The notes under the pieces: model-generated
Databases searched by the model: none
Told to the model about the DNA's origin: nothing
Seen by the model: only the letters and a program-made list of their open reading frames with translations
Shown here: positions 25,401 through 32,935 of the stretch, piece by piece
How the letters are laid out: the number at the start of each line of letters is the position of its first letter
Position numbering within the stretch: the first letter of the stretch is position 1
DNA from: Microbacteriaceae bacterium 3FA27C10
GTDB lineage: Bacteria; Actinomycetota; Actinomycetes; Actinomycetales; Microbacteriaceae
Direction: 5' to 3'
NCBI GenBank assembly: GCA_005502775.1
Contig: SCNI01000019.1
Coordinates: 1-64,000, forward strand
DNA: 64,000 nucleotides
Position numbers and translations under genes: made by a program

Positions 25401-26054
25401 AACGAGCTCGGCTCGGGCATCCAGGTGGCGTTGAAAGACCTCGAGATCCGCGGGGCCGGCAACCTGCTCGGCGGCGAGCAGGCCGGGCACATCGCGGGGG
25501 TCGGCTTCGACCTCTACCTGCGGATGATCGGCGAGGCCGTCTCGACCTTCCGCGGCGACGTCGCCGAGGGCCAGACCGAGCTGCGGCTCGAGCTGCCGGT
25601 GGACGCGCACATCCCCGAGGACTACGTCGACAGCGAGCGTCTGCGCCTCGAGGCCTACCAGAAGCTCTCGACGGCCTCGTCGCCGACGGCCTCCGAAGAC
25701 TCGATCGACCGCGTGATCGAGGAGCTGACCGACCGCTACGGCGAGCCGCCCGCGCAACTCACCTCGCTCATCGCCGTCTCGCGGTTGCGCCGCAAGGCCC
25801 AGAAGTCGAGCCTCAGCGAGGTGGTGACCATGGGCTCGAACCTGCGCATCGCGCCCGCCGACCTGCCCGACTCCATCCAGGTGCGCCTCAAGCGCCTGTA
25901 CCCGGGCTCGAAGTACTTCGCGCAGACCAGCTCGGTCTCGGTGCCGATGCCCGTCGTCGACGGCAAGCCCCTGGCCGACGCCGAACTCATCACCTGGGTC
26001 GACCAGCTCCTCGACGCCATCTTCGCCCCGGCGAAGGCCCCCACCCCGAGCTAG
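22443..26054 (+). CDS. mfd: Transcription-repair coupling factor Mfd
   Basis: A 1203-aa ATP-dependent translocase that removes RNA polymerase stalled at DNA lesions and recruits UvrA. Domains in order: UvrB-like N-terminal region (1 to about 350), the RNA-polymerase-interacting CarD-like domain beginning LKTGDFVVHQTHGIGKF (about 520), RecG-type helicase with Walker A SGDVGFGKTE and DEEQRFGV box, helicase C with SATPIPRTLEMA and QLRGRVGRGRERAYAYLL, and the C-terminal TRCF domain. Full length and intact. The GTG start is predicted to be leaderless. mazG follows after 9 bp. Confidence 0.97.
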   Translation: MTLHGIIDVLARASTVEKALANAGRDSDFSLPEGIRAPFLAAMLARRVERDLPAVLLVVTATGRESEKLRETLGCFAPDASIIEFPAWETLPHERLSPSAEIVGKRIQALRRLVLWQRARDAGENPAPLVVVASVRAALQPLAANLTELEPIVLQKGARGFDLSALSVQLVELAYSRVDMVTRRGEYAVRGGILDVFPPVAEHPYRVDFFGDEVEEIRAFSVADQRSLPDAVGSVSLPPSRELLLDDAVRQRAREMQHEFPSLAGMLEKIAEGIPVEGMESLAPALLDQLVTVAHYLPEGAAVAVVSPERVATRAVNLSETNREFLAAAWTAATAGAEAPIDLASGEFITLNALRHAAGTGRAWWTLSEFQQGPAEDEILPEHRELEEHLTLRIAADAVPSFQGNAEGAIQHVASRLAEGWTVAVAAKGQGLVERAGDVLAEREVPARLVDDFPAAPDSGVAYLLKAAVEHGFELPELKLALIGETEFYGRTIGYDTRQVKKLASRRKNVVDPLQLKTGDFVVHQTHGIGKFLELTQREVSSGGRNAVKTTREYLVIEYAPSKRGYPGDKLYVPTDQLDLLSRYVGGEAPSLSKMGGSDWAGAKSKARKAVRDIAVELVKLYSARMASKGHAFGPDTPWQHELEESFPFQETPDQLTVIDEVKADMERPIPMDRLLSGDVGFGKTEIAIRAAFKAIQDGKQVAMLVPTTLLVRQHMETFAERFAGFPVHLKALSRFQTEKETKETIAGLADGTVDIVIATHRILSDNIAFKDLGLLIIDEEQRFGVEHKDQLKKLKTNVDILAMSATPIPRTLEMAVTGIREVSTLATPPEDRHPILTFVGPYSDKQVSAAIRRELLREGQVFFVHNRVSSINRVAAQLAELVPEARIAVAHGQMNEHVLEQVIVDFWERKFDVLVSTTIIETGIDIANANTLIVDRADKYGLSQLHQLRGRVGRGRERAYAYLLFDEHKPLSETANDRLSTLAANNELGSGIQVALKDLEIRGAGNLLGGEQAGHIAGVGFDLYLRMIGEAVSTFRGDVAEGQTELRLELPVDAHIPEDYVDSERLRLEAYQKLSTASSPTASEDSIDRVIEELTDRYGEPPAQLTSLIAVSRLRRKAQKSSLSEVVTMGSNLRIAPADLPDSIQVRLKRLYPGSKYFAQTSSVSVPMPVVDGKPLADAELITWVDQLLDAIFAPAKAPTPS

Positions 26055-26057
26055 CAT
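26052..26057 (+). promoter_or_regulatory. -10 hexamer of leaderless mazG
   Basis: TAGCAT overlaps the mfd stop codon and ends 7 nt before the mazG ATG (26064); no ribosome-binding site lies in the 9-bp gap. A promoter inside the mfd end is inferred. Confidence 0.45.
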
Positions 26058-26063
26058 CGCTCC

Positions 26064-26789
26064 ATGGCTGAGATTCCGGATGCGCCCACCAAGCTCGACC
26101 AGCTCGTCGCGGTGACCGCGCTGCTGCGGGCGCCAGGCGGATGCCCGTGGGATGCCGAGCAGACCCACGAGAGCCTCGTGCAGTACCTCACCGAGGAGAC
26201 CCACGAGCTCATCGATGCCATCGAGGCCGGATCTCGCGAGGAGATGATCGAGGAGCTCGGTGACGTGCTCTACCAGGTGGTGTTCCACGCCGACATCGCG
26301 GCGCACACGCCGGGGGAGGAGTTCGACCTCCAGGACGTGGCGGCGCACATGACCGCGAAGATGGTGGGGCGGCATCCGCACGTCTTCGGCGATCTCGACC
26401 TCGCCACCGCCGGCGACGTGGAGAACGCCTGGGACTCGTTCAAGGCGCGCGAGAAGCCCACCCGCACGAGCGTGCTCGACGGCATCCCGCTCGGCATGCC
26501 CTCGTTGGCGCTCGCGGACAAACTGCTCGGCAAGGCCCAGAAGATCGGGGTGCTGGAGAAGGATGGGCCGGCGGCGATCCCCGTGGAGAACGAGGAGGAG
26601 CTCGGCGGCCTGCTGCTCGCGATCGTCGACTCGGCGAAGGCGCAGGGACTCGACGCGGAGCGCGCCCTGCGCTCCACCCTCCGCACCCTCCGCGCCGAGA
26701 TCGTGGAGGCCGAGGCGCTCGCGGCCGCCGACGCCGGCGTCATCGGTCTGCCGGCCGTGAGCGCCGTCTCCTCCGAAGACAACCAGTGA
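26064..26789 (+). CDS. mazG: Nucleoside triphosphate pyrophosphohydrolase MazG
   Basis: A 241-aa all-alpha NTP pyrophosphatase that removes non-canonical or excess nucleoside triphosphates. The first MazG domain has LRAPGGCPWDAEQTHESLVQYLTEETHELIDAIE and the metal-binding EELGDVLYQVVFHAD; the second half contains LADKLLGKAQKIGV. In mycobacteria MazG protects against oxidised dCTP. It follows mfd by 9 bp and has its own predicted -10. Confidence 0.95.
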   Translation: MAEIPDAPTKLDQLVAVTALLRAPGGCPWDAEQTHESLVQYLTEETHELIDAIEAGSREEMIEELGDVLYQVVFHADIAAHTPGEEFDLQDVAAHMTAKMVGRHPHVFGDLDLATAGDVENAWDSFKAREKPTRTSVLDGIPLGMPSLALADKLLGKAQKIGVLEKDGPAAIPVENEEELGGLLLAIVDSAKAQGLDAERALRSTLRTLRAEIVEAEALAAADAGVIGLPAVSAVSSEDNQ

Positions 26790-26844
26790 CTGCAGGGAAC
26801 CCGTAGGCTATCCGACGAGTGATGATCGTGAGGCCGGGGGAGCA

Positions 26845-28776
26845 ATGCGAAGCAAGACGAGCTGGGTCATCGGCGAGGCCGCCGTCCTCCTGATCGGGAT
26901 GCTCGTGGTGCCTGCCGCGTCAGCGCACGCGAGCGTCACCGTCACCGACACTGCCCCCGCGACCGCACTCGCCACAGCCCTCACCCCGGTCAGCACTCCC
27001 TCGACCGACCCCTACAGTCGCACGGTTCTGGGGGACTACGGCTACACCCCCAGCGCGCCCGAACCGCTCGTTCCCACTTCGACCACCACCCTGCGTTTCG
27101 AGCTCCCTCCCCAGGCCGTCGCGCTCGGCATCACCACGTACTCCTACAGCGTGAGCGGTGGGCCCGGAAACCCGCGCTCCCACGGCCTGATTACGGTCGC
27201 AGCCGGCGCGACGTCCATCGACGCGCCGCTGAAGAGCGGATCGCTGGACGGCCCGAATCTGGATCCCCTCATCGACGCCTCGGGGAACCCCTACTACACC
27301 TTCCACATCTCGGCGACGGCCGACTACCGGGGCCGAGTCGGAGCGCCGCCTCAGAGCAAGATCCAGTCGACGGGGCCACTCTCCGGCACGATCGAGCTGA
27401 AAGGCAGCTTCCGCCCGGTGCCTCCGGATGCTGGCACGGCTGCCGCGACGACGGTACTCTCGCTGGATCCGGCGAAAGCCGACACCTTCACCTCGAGCAA
27501 CACGTACTGGATCGACTCCCCGGTGCCGGCCTGGCTGTCGCCCGGATCCCAGTTCACGGTCATGGTGCCTGCGTCCGGTAGCGACGGGGGCAGCACCGCG
27601 CGCGTCGAGTCGGGCAACATCTGGTCGGACCCGCCGACGCCCGTGCCTGCCGAGCCGGGTACGCCGACCGGGAACGGGCTGGTTCCGGTGTCCGTGTCGA
27701 TACCCACGGACTTCGACGTCAGCGCTGCGCTGGGGGGCAGCGGTTCCGTTGTGCTCGGCGTGGCGGTGCGGAACGGCATCGACGAGTCGGTGGTCAGGCT
27801 GCCCGCCATGATCGGGAGTGCGCCCACCGTGGCAACGCCCGTCTCGGTGTCGCGGATCGCGGGTCAGGACCGCTTCATGGGGGCCTACGAGATCTCCAAA
27901 GCGCTGGTGCCGCATCCGATCGACACGATCTACCTGGCCTCCGGTCAGATCTTCGCCGATGCGCTCAGCGTCGCACCGCTCGCGGCGATGCAGGGGAGGC
28001 CGGTGGCCCTCGGCACGGCCGACCAATCGCAACTCAACCATGCGATCGACTATGTCGACGTCACCGGCACCGGGGCCGGGGCGTCGCAGCTCGTGGAGAT
28101 CGGCGGAGACGCGTCGCTGCCGTACATCTGGTACTGGGCCCTGACCCAAGGCCAGGGTGCCCGCTTCTTCACCGAGAAGATCGAGGGGGCCGACCGCTTC
28201 GAGGTGTCGCGCAACATCGCGTCGTACGGCTGGGGAGCCACCGGCGCGCCGACCGTCTTCATCGCGACCGGTCGTTCCTTCGCGGATGCGCTCTCGTCGG
28301 TGCCGGCGGCCGCGTCGCAGAAGGCCCCGGTCGTGCTCGTCGACGGCAGCTCCGGAACGATCGGCGACGCCACGCGGGCACTGCTCGCCCAACTGGGCAC
28401 GCGCCGGGCCGTGATCGTCGGGGGGCCCGAAAGCGTGTCACCCGCGATCGAGGGGGAGTTGCGCGCCCTGCTGCCGGGGGCATCCGTCACCCGCTTCGGC
28501 GGCGCCGACCGCTACTCCGTCTCGCAGGCCATCAATGCCGCGTACTTCCCCCGCGCGGGCGCGGCTTACCTGGCCTCAGGTCAGGCCTTCGCCGACGCCC
28601 TCCCCGGGGGCGTGCTCGCGGGCGCTCAAGGCGCTCCGCTCTACCTCGCCCATGCCGACTGCGTGCCTGGGGGCGTTCTCGACAGCATGGCGGCGTCGCA
28701 CGTCACGCAGGTGACGCTGCTCGGCGGATCGGCCACGCTCACCTCCGCCGTTCAGGAGCTTCGGCGCTGCGGCTGA
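26845..28776 (+). CDS. Secreted protein with cell wall-binding repeat 2 domains
   Basis: A 643-aa secreted protein. A signal peptide is evident (basic start MRSKTSWVIG, hydrophobic stretch, cleavage near ASAHA at about 30). Residues 30-330 form an unrecognised, Thr/Ser/Pro-rich region. The C-terminal half has three CW_binding_2 (CwbR2) repeats: RIAGQDRFMGAYEISK...IYLASGQIFADALS, EKIEGADRFEVSRNIA...VFIATGRSFADALSS and TRFGGADRYSVSQAIN...AYLASGQAFADALPG. Such repeats anchor Gram-positive surface proteins to wall polymers. The ATG has GGGGGAG upstream; a -10 TAGGCT lies at 26804-26809. No catalytic domain is recognised in the first half. Confidence 0.88.
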   Translation: MRSKTSWVIGEAAVLLIGMLVVPAASAHASVTVTDTAPATALATALTPVSTPSTDPYSRTVLGDYGYTPSAPEPLVPTSTTTLRFELPPQAVALGITTYSYSVSGGPGNPRSHGLITVAAGATSIDAPLKSGSLDGPNLDPLIDASGNPYYTFHISATADYRGRVGAPPQSKIQSTGPLSGTIELKGSFRPVPPDAGTAAATTVLSLDPAKADTFTSSNTYWIDSPVPAWLSPGSQFTVMVPASGSDGGSTARVESGNIWSDPPTPVPAEPGTPTGNGLVPVSVSIPTDFDVSAALGGSGSVVLGVAVRNGIDESVVRLPAMIGSAPTVATPVSVSRIAGQDRFMGAYEISKALVPHPIDTIYLASGQIFADALSVAPLAAMQGRPVALGTADQSQLNHAIDYVDVTGTGAGASQLVEIGGDASLPYIWYWALTQGQGARFFTEKIEGADRFEVSRNIASYGWGATGAPTVFIATGRSFADALSSVPAAASQKAPVVLVDGSSGTIGDATRALLAQLGTRRAVIVGGPESVSPAIEGELRALLPGASVTRFGGADRYSVSQAINAAYFPRAGAAYLASGQAFADALPGGVLAGAQGAPLYLAHADCVPGGVLDSMAASHVTQVTLLGGSATLTSAVQELRRCG

Positions 28777-28803
28777 CCGGCCACCTGCCTGCGACTCACC
28801 CGC

Positions 28804-29856
28804 TCAGGCGATGCGGCTGCCCGAAGCCAGGCGCCCCGACGGCGTGCGCGTGAACCGCCACGCCCCGAACAGCGCGGCGGCCCCGAGCACGGCTTGGATC
28901 CCGAGCCCCACGAACCAACTCGGCACCCCCGAGCGCATGGCCTCCTGTGGGGTCGGCCGGTCGTCGACGTAGCCGTTGCCGTTCATGTGGCAGTAGTCGT
29001 CGAAGCGCTCGGTCTCGGGCGGGATCTGCGCCTGCCGCACACCGTAGGCGATCGTGCCGAAGAGGTCGTTGGGCTGACCGCTCGACGTGAAGTCGCCGTA
29101 CGAGGCGTCCGCCACCACCACGTAGGGGTTCGCGGCGAGCAGGCCCCAGTAGAGATCGAAGCGGGGCGCGGAGTAGGTGCTGGTCGAGGGCGCGGCACAC
29201 CCGGCCAGCGGGCTGCCGTCGACCGAGTAGTTGGACTCGACCGTGGTCTGCGTCACGGTCGTCTGGGTGACCGCGCCGCCGATGGCGAAGGCGATCAGGG
29301 TGCCGATGCTGAGCGCGGCGACCACGAGATAGCTCACCACCACGGAGAACAGCGGCTTGCGGATGAGGCCGGAGAGCCCGACGCCGAGCGCCGCGAACAC
29401 GCCGAGCTCGGCGGTGAGGATGGCGAGCGACGAGGCCACCGTGGCGGCCGACACCGCGCCGATGCCGACGGCGATCGCCAGGAACGGCAGCGTCACCACG
29501 AGCAGGGCGAGCGACGCCAGCCACGCGGCGAGCCACTTGCCGATGACGATCTGCCCTGTGGTGATGGCGGTGACCTGGATGGTCGCGAGGGTTCCGCCCT
29601 CGCGCTCGCCGTTGATGGCGTTGCCGCTGAGCGCCGGCGAGATGAGGCTCGACAGCAGCAGCACGAAGTAGACGACCGAGGAGAACAGTGCGCCGCCGCT
29701 CGTGCCCCAGCCGCCCGTGATCACCCAGACGCCGATGGTGACCACCGCGATGAGTCCGAAGAACACGCCGAGGATGACGTACCACGCCACCCCGCGCACG
29801 CGCTGTTTGAGTTCGAGGGCGACGATGAGTCCGACCCCGCGCAGGAACGCGCTCAT
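28804..29856 (-). CDS. ABC transporter permease (ABC-2 type)
   Basis: A 350-aa membrane protein with about six transmembrane segments: one near the N-terminus (VAWYVILGVFFGLIAVV), a cluster between about 50 and 210, and one close to the C-terminus (LGIQAVLGAAALFGAW). A large extracytoplasmic loop (about 215-310) carries two cysteines. The motif NAINGEREGGTLATIQVTAITTGQIVIGKWLAAW is typical of ABC-2 exporters. The ATG at 29856 overlaps the stop of the ATPase gene by 4 bp, so both are translated together. Substrate unknown. Confidence 0.88.
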   Translation of the reverse strand: MSAFLRGVGLIVALELKQRVRGVAWYVILGVFFGLIAVVTIGVWVITGGWGTSGGALFSSVVYFVLLLSSLISPALSGNAINGEREGGTLATIQVTAITTGQIVIGKWLAAWLASLALLVVTLPFLAIAVGIGAVSAATVASSLAILTAELGVFAALGVGLSGLIRKPLFSVVVSYLVVAALSIGTLIAFAIGGAVTQTTVTQTTVESNYSVDGSPLAGCAAPSTSTYSAPRFDLYWGLLAANPYVVVADASYGDFTSSGQPNDLFGTIAYGVRQAQIPPETERFDDYCHMNGNGYVDDRPTPQEAMRSGVPSWFVGLGIQAVLGAAALFGAWRFTRTPSGRLASGSRIA

Positions 29857-30833
29857 GCCGAATCTCCGTTCGTCAGGTCGAGCAGCGTGCGCTCGAGCTC
29901 GCCGGCGGCCGGCGCGAACCAGGTGACCCGCGTACCGGCGGCCACCAGTGCGCTCAGCACGGCCGCCGCATCCGCTTCGTCGGTCATGGTGACCGAGAAG
30001 CCCTGGCTGTCGGTGCTGATGCGCGCCCGGTCGACGCCGATGCCCTCCAGCGCCGGACCGAGCTGGGCGCCTTCGAGCGCCTTGATGCGCCAGGAGCGCG
30101 CGGTGGCTCGGGCCCGGGCCACCGCCTCGGTCGAGGCCGTGACGCCGTGGTCGAGATAGACGGCGTCGGTGGCGACCTCGTCGAGCTCGGCGAGCACGTG
30201 GCTCGAGAGCAGGATGGTGCGCCCCTGGGCGGCGAGCCCGAGCAGCAGCTCGCGGAGCTCGATGCGCGCCACGGGGTCGAGCCCGGATGCCGGTTCGTCC
30301 AGCAGCAGCACCGCCGGGTCGTTCGTGAGCGCGCGGGCGAGGCTCAGCTTCTGCTTCTGGCCGCGCGAGAGCACCCGGGTGGGCCGGTCGGCGAGCTCGA
30401 CCAGGTCGACGAGCTCGATCAGCTGCTCGGCGCGAGCGGCGGATGCGGCACGGTCGTGGCCGTACATGCGGTGGGTCATCTGCAGGGCCGAGCGCACGGT
30501 GAGGTTGTTCCAGGAGCCGAGGGCGTCGGGCATCCAGCCGATCAGCGGCCGCACGCGATGCGGCTCGGTCACCGGGTCGATGCCGGCGATCCGGATGCTG
30601 CCCGCGTCGGGCCGCAGCAGGGTCGCGAGCATCAGCAGCAGCGTGGTCTTGCCCGAGCCGTTCGGGCCGATGAGCGCCGTGATCGAGCCGGGCCGCGCCT
30701 TGAAGCTCACCGAGCGCACGGCGTGCACCGAGCCGAAGGATCGCCGCACGTCGTCGACGACGATGCCGGCCGGCGCCGGGGCGGCGGATGCGCCCGGCAC
30801 CGCGCTCGGGAGCGGCGGGGGATACTGCGTCAC
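29853..30833 (-). CDS. ABC transporter ATP-binding protein (CcmA/NatA type)
   Basis: A 326-aa ATPase subunit that energises the permease at 28804-29856. Walker A GPNGSGKTT is at residues 56-64, the ABC signature is LSRGQKQKLSLARAL, Walker B VLLLDEPASGLDP, and the switch His in SSHVLAEL. About 22 Pro/Ala-rich residues precede the domain, and a 90-residue C-terminal accessory domain follows. The GTG at 30833 has CTGGAGG upstream; TAGACT on the minus strand at 30866-30871 is a plausible -10, giving a 30-nt leader. The two-gene layout suits an exporter of drugs, peptides or lipids. Confidence 0.92.
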   Translation of the reverse strand: MTQYPPPLPSAVPGASAAPAPAGIVVDDVRRSFGSVHAVRSVSFKARPGSITALIGPNGSGKTTLLLMLATLLRPDAGSIRIAGIDPVTEPHRVRPLIGWMPDALGSWNNLTVRSALQMTHRMYGHDRAASAARAEQLIELVDLVELADRPTRVLSRGQKQKLSLARALTNDPAVLLLDEPASGLDPVARIELRELLLGLAAQGRTILLSSHVLAELDEVATDAVYLDHGVTASTEAVARARATARSWRIKALEGAQLGPALEGIGVDRARISTDSQGFSVTMTDEADAAAVLSALVAAGTRVTWFAPAAGELERTLLDLTNGDSA

Positions 30834-30949
30834 GGGGCCTCCAGGGTGTCTCGCGGCGAAACTCGAGTCTAGGGCCGCTCGACAGCTGATGACCAGCCCT
30901 GGAGGCCGCAGGGCCCGGCCCCGTCATCGCCGACGCGTCGCTGCACGCT

Positions 30950-31031
30950 GCAGAACGACGGAGGGTCTGCCGAACTTCGGGCTGAGCCTCCGTCGTCTGC
31001 GGGCCCCGGCCTGAGGATCCGTCGTCTGCGG
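30950..31031. repeat. Hairpin and direct repeat upstream of hisS
   Basis: GCAGAACGACGGAGG (30950-30964) pairs with CCTCCGTCGTCTGC (30987-31000), a 14-bp stem with one bulged A; the loop contains a CCGAA/TTCGG mini-hairpin. The sequence TCCGTCGTCTGCGG occurs twice, at 30989-31002 and 31018-31031. Since hisS seems leaderless, the element lies upstream of its transcript; it may terminate antisense transcription or be a dispersed repeat. Confidence 0.45.
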
Positions 31032-31040
31032 CGCCCTCGG

Positions 31041-31046
31041 TAGAAT
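31041..31046 (+). promoter_or_regulatory. -10 hexamer of leaderless hisS
   Basis: TAGAAT ends 7 nt before the hisS ATG (31053). No ribosome-binding site and no T-box-like leader fit between them. Confidence 0.55.
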
Positions 31047-31052
31047 CGAGCA

Positions 31053-32396
31053 ATGGCAACCCCCGTCTCCCCGCCGCGCGGCATGCGCGACTTCCTGCCC
31101 GCCGACAAGGCCAAGAGGGAGCGGGCGCTCGGCGTCATCCGCGCCACCTACGCCGCTCACGGGTTCGACGAGATCGAGACGCCGGTGGTCGAGGACTTCG
31201 CCCGCCTGCACGCCGGGCTCGGCGGCGACAACGAGAAGCTCGCCTTCAACGTGATGAAGCGCGGCCTCGACGCCGAGGCCCTGCAGCGCGCCGCCGCCGC
31301 CGACGACCCCGACGCGCTCGCCGACCTGGGCCTCCGCTTCGACCTCACGGTACCGCTCGCGCGCTTCTACGCGACCCACCGCGCGAACCTGCCGCAGGTG
31401 TTCCGCAGCGTGCAGGTGGCCCCGGTCTGGCGCGCCGAGCGTCCGCAGAAGGGCCGGTATCGCCAGTTCGTCCAGTGCGACATCGACATCATCGGCGAGG
31501 CCGGCATCCTCGCCGAGATCGAGCTGCTCACCGCCACCCTCGCCACGCTCGACGCCCTGGGGCTCGAGGGCTGCAGCATCCGCATCAACGACCGCCGGCT
31601 GCTCATCGGCATGCTCGACGCCTTCGGCTTCGACGCCGCCGAGCACGCGGGCGTGCTCATCACCGTCGACAAGCTCGACAAGATCGGCACCGGGGGAGTG
31701 GTCGACGAGCTCCGCTCGAAGGGCGCCACCCCGTCGGCGGTCGACGCCCTCGCGGACTACTTCGAGGCCAGTCCGCCCGCCGCGGCAGCGGGCGCAGCGG
31801 CCCCCGACGCCCTCGCGGTCGAGTCGACCCCGCTCACGGCGGAGTCGGTGGCTGCAGCGCTCCCCAGCGGTGTCGCTCCGGATGCCGTGGCCGGCCTGGC
31901 CGCCATCGGCGCCGCCCTGCGCGACGCCGGCATCCAGGGCGCCCTCGTGTTCGACCCCTTCCTCGTGCGCGGCATGGGCTACTACACCGGCACCATCTTC
32001 GAGATCGAGCACCCCGACTTCACCTTCTCTCTCGGCGGCGGCGGACGCTACGACGGCATGATCGGCCGTTTCCTCGGCGAAGACGTGCCCGCGTGCGGCT
32101 TCTCCATCGGCTTCGAGCGCATCATCGACCTGATCGCCGACCCGGCCGACGGGCAGACGGATGCCGTGGTGCTGGTGCACGACAAGGCCGCCGACCCGAC
32201 GCGACTGCTCGCTCTCAAGCAGCAGCTCGTGGCGGAGGGCAAGCGGGTGCGCCTCGAGCGCCGCACCAAGAACCTCACGCCGCTGCTCGACCGGGCGGCG
32301 GCATCCGGATTCACCGCTTTCGCGCTCGTGGGGCGCGAGACGGCAGCGGCGGAAGAGCTCGACTTCAAGCCGTTGGGCGCGAATCCACCGGCCTGA
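31053..32396 (+). CDS. hisS: Histidyl-tRNA synthetase
   Basis: A 447-aa class II aminoacyl-tRNA synthetase charging tRNA-His. Motif 1 region RGMRDFLPADKAKRERAL, motif 2 (FRSVQVAPVWRAERPQKGRYRQFVQCDIDIIG), and the histidine-specific signatures LVRGMGYYTGTIFEIE and SLGGGGRYDGMIGRF are present; motif 3 is GFSIGFERI. The C-terminal anticodon-binding domain covers about 360-447. A run of Ala-rich residues near 240-260 is an insertion within the insertion domain. It is monocistronic and apparently leaderless. Confidence 0.97.
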   Translation: MATPVSPPRGMRDFLPADKAKRERALGVIRATYAAHGFDEIETPVVEDFARLHAGLGGDNEKLAFNVMKRGLDAEALQRAAAADDPDALADLGLRFDLTVPLARFYATHRANLPQVFRSVQVAPVWRAERPQKGRYRQFVQCDIDIIGEAGILAEIELLTATLATLDALGLEGCSIRINDRRLLIGMLDAFGFDAAEHAGVLITVDKLDKIGTGGVVDELRSKGATPSAVDALADYFEASPPAAAAGAAAPDALAVESTPLTAESVAAALPSGVAPDAVAGLAAIGAALRDAGIQGALVFDPFLVRGMGYYTGTIFEIEHPDFTFSLGGGGRYDGMIGRFLGEDVPACGFSIGFERIIDLIADPADGQTDAVVLVHDKAADPTRLLALKQQLVAEGKRVRLERRTKNLTPLLDRAAASGFTAFALVGRETAAAEELDFKPLGANPPA

Positions 32397-32415
32397 CGCA
32401 CGGATTTCGCGGAAA

Positions 32416-32454
32416 GTGACAATTGAATAGTTGAGCTATGTAAAATAGATTCCC
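32416..32454 (+). promoter_or_regulatory. Promoter and possible operator of the MarR-MFS operon
   Basis: GTGACA (32416-32421) and TAAAAT (32441-32446), 19 bp apart, form a plausible promoter; the GTG start follows at 32455 without a ribosome-binding site. An AT-rich imperfect repeat ATAG-N5-CTAT (32427-32439) between the hexamers is a likely MarR operator. This is the most AT-rich stretch of the region. Confidence 0.45.
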
Positions 32455-32934
32455 GTGAATACCCTAGAAGCCACCACCACTGCCCCGTCTCCCGAACTCT
32501 CCGAACTCCTCTCCGACCTCGTGTCGGTCACCCACCGCCTCACCCGCATCGCCGCTCAGGCGACCGGCGAATCCACCTCTCCTGCCACGTGGCGCACCCT
32601 CAGCGTGCTCAGCTCCTTCGGCCCGATGCGCCTCGGCGAACTCGCCAAGCAGAGCCGGGTGTCGCAGCCCACCATGACCAAGATCGTCGCGAACCTCAAC
32701 GAGGTCGAGTGGATCCGCCGCATCGCCGACGTCGACGACGCCCGCGCCTGGCAGATCGCCCTCGCCCCCAAGGGCGTCCGTGCCCTCCAGGACTGGCGCG
32801 ACCGCCTCGGCTCGGTGCTCGCCCCGATGTTCAGCGACCTCGACGGCGCCGAGCTCGACGTGATCAGCCGTGCGGTCGACCTGCTGCACGAGGCCACCGA
32901 TCTGCGCGACGACCGGATCGTGCGGGCGGCTTAG
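32455..32934 (+). CDS. MarR-family transcriptional regulator
   Basis: A 159-aa winged-helix regulator. The DNA-binding part is visible in LSVLSSFGPMRLGELAKQSRVSQPTMTKIVANLNEVEWIRRIADVDDARAWQIALAPKGVRAL (about 50-115), with the wing residues D-x-R-x. Long N- and C-terminal helices make the dimer interface. It is followed after a single base by an MFS exporter gene, so it most likely represses this operon and is relieved by an exported compound. The start is a GTG, chosen because it lies just behind the promoter and the N-terminus has the usual length. Confidence 0.9.
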   Translation: MNTLEATTTAPSPELSELLSDLVSVTHRLTRIAAQATGESTSPATWRTLSVLSSFGPMRLGELAKQSRVSQPTMTKIVANLNEVEWIRRIADVDDARAWQIALAPKGVRALQDWRDRLGSVLAPMFSDLDGAELDVISRAVDLLHEATDLRDDRIVRAA

Positions 32935-32935
32935 G

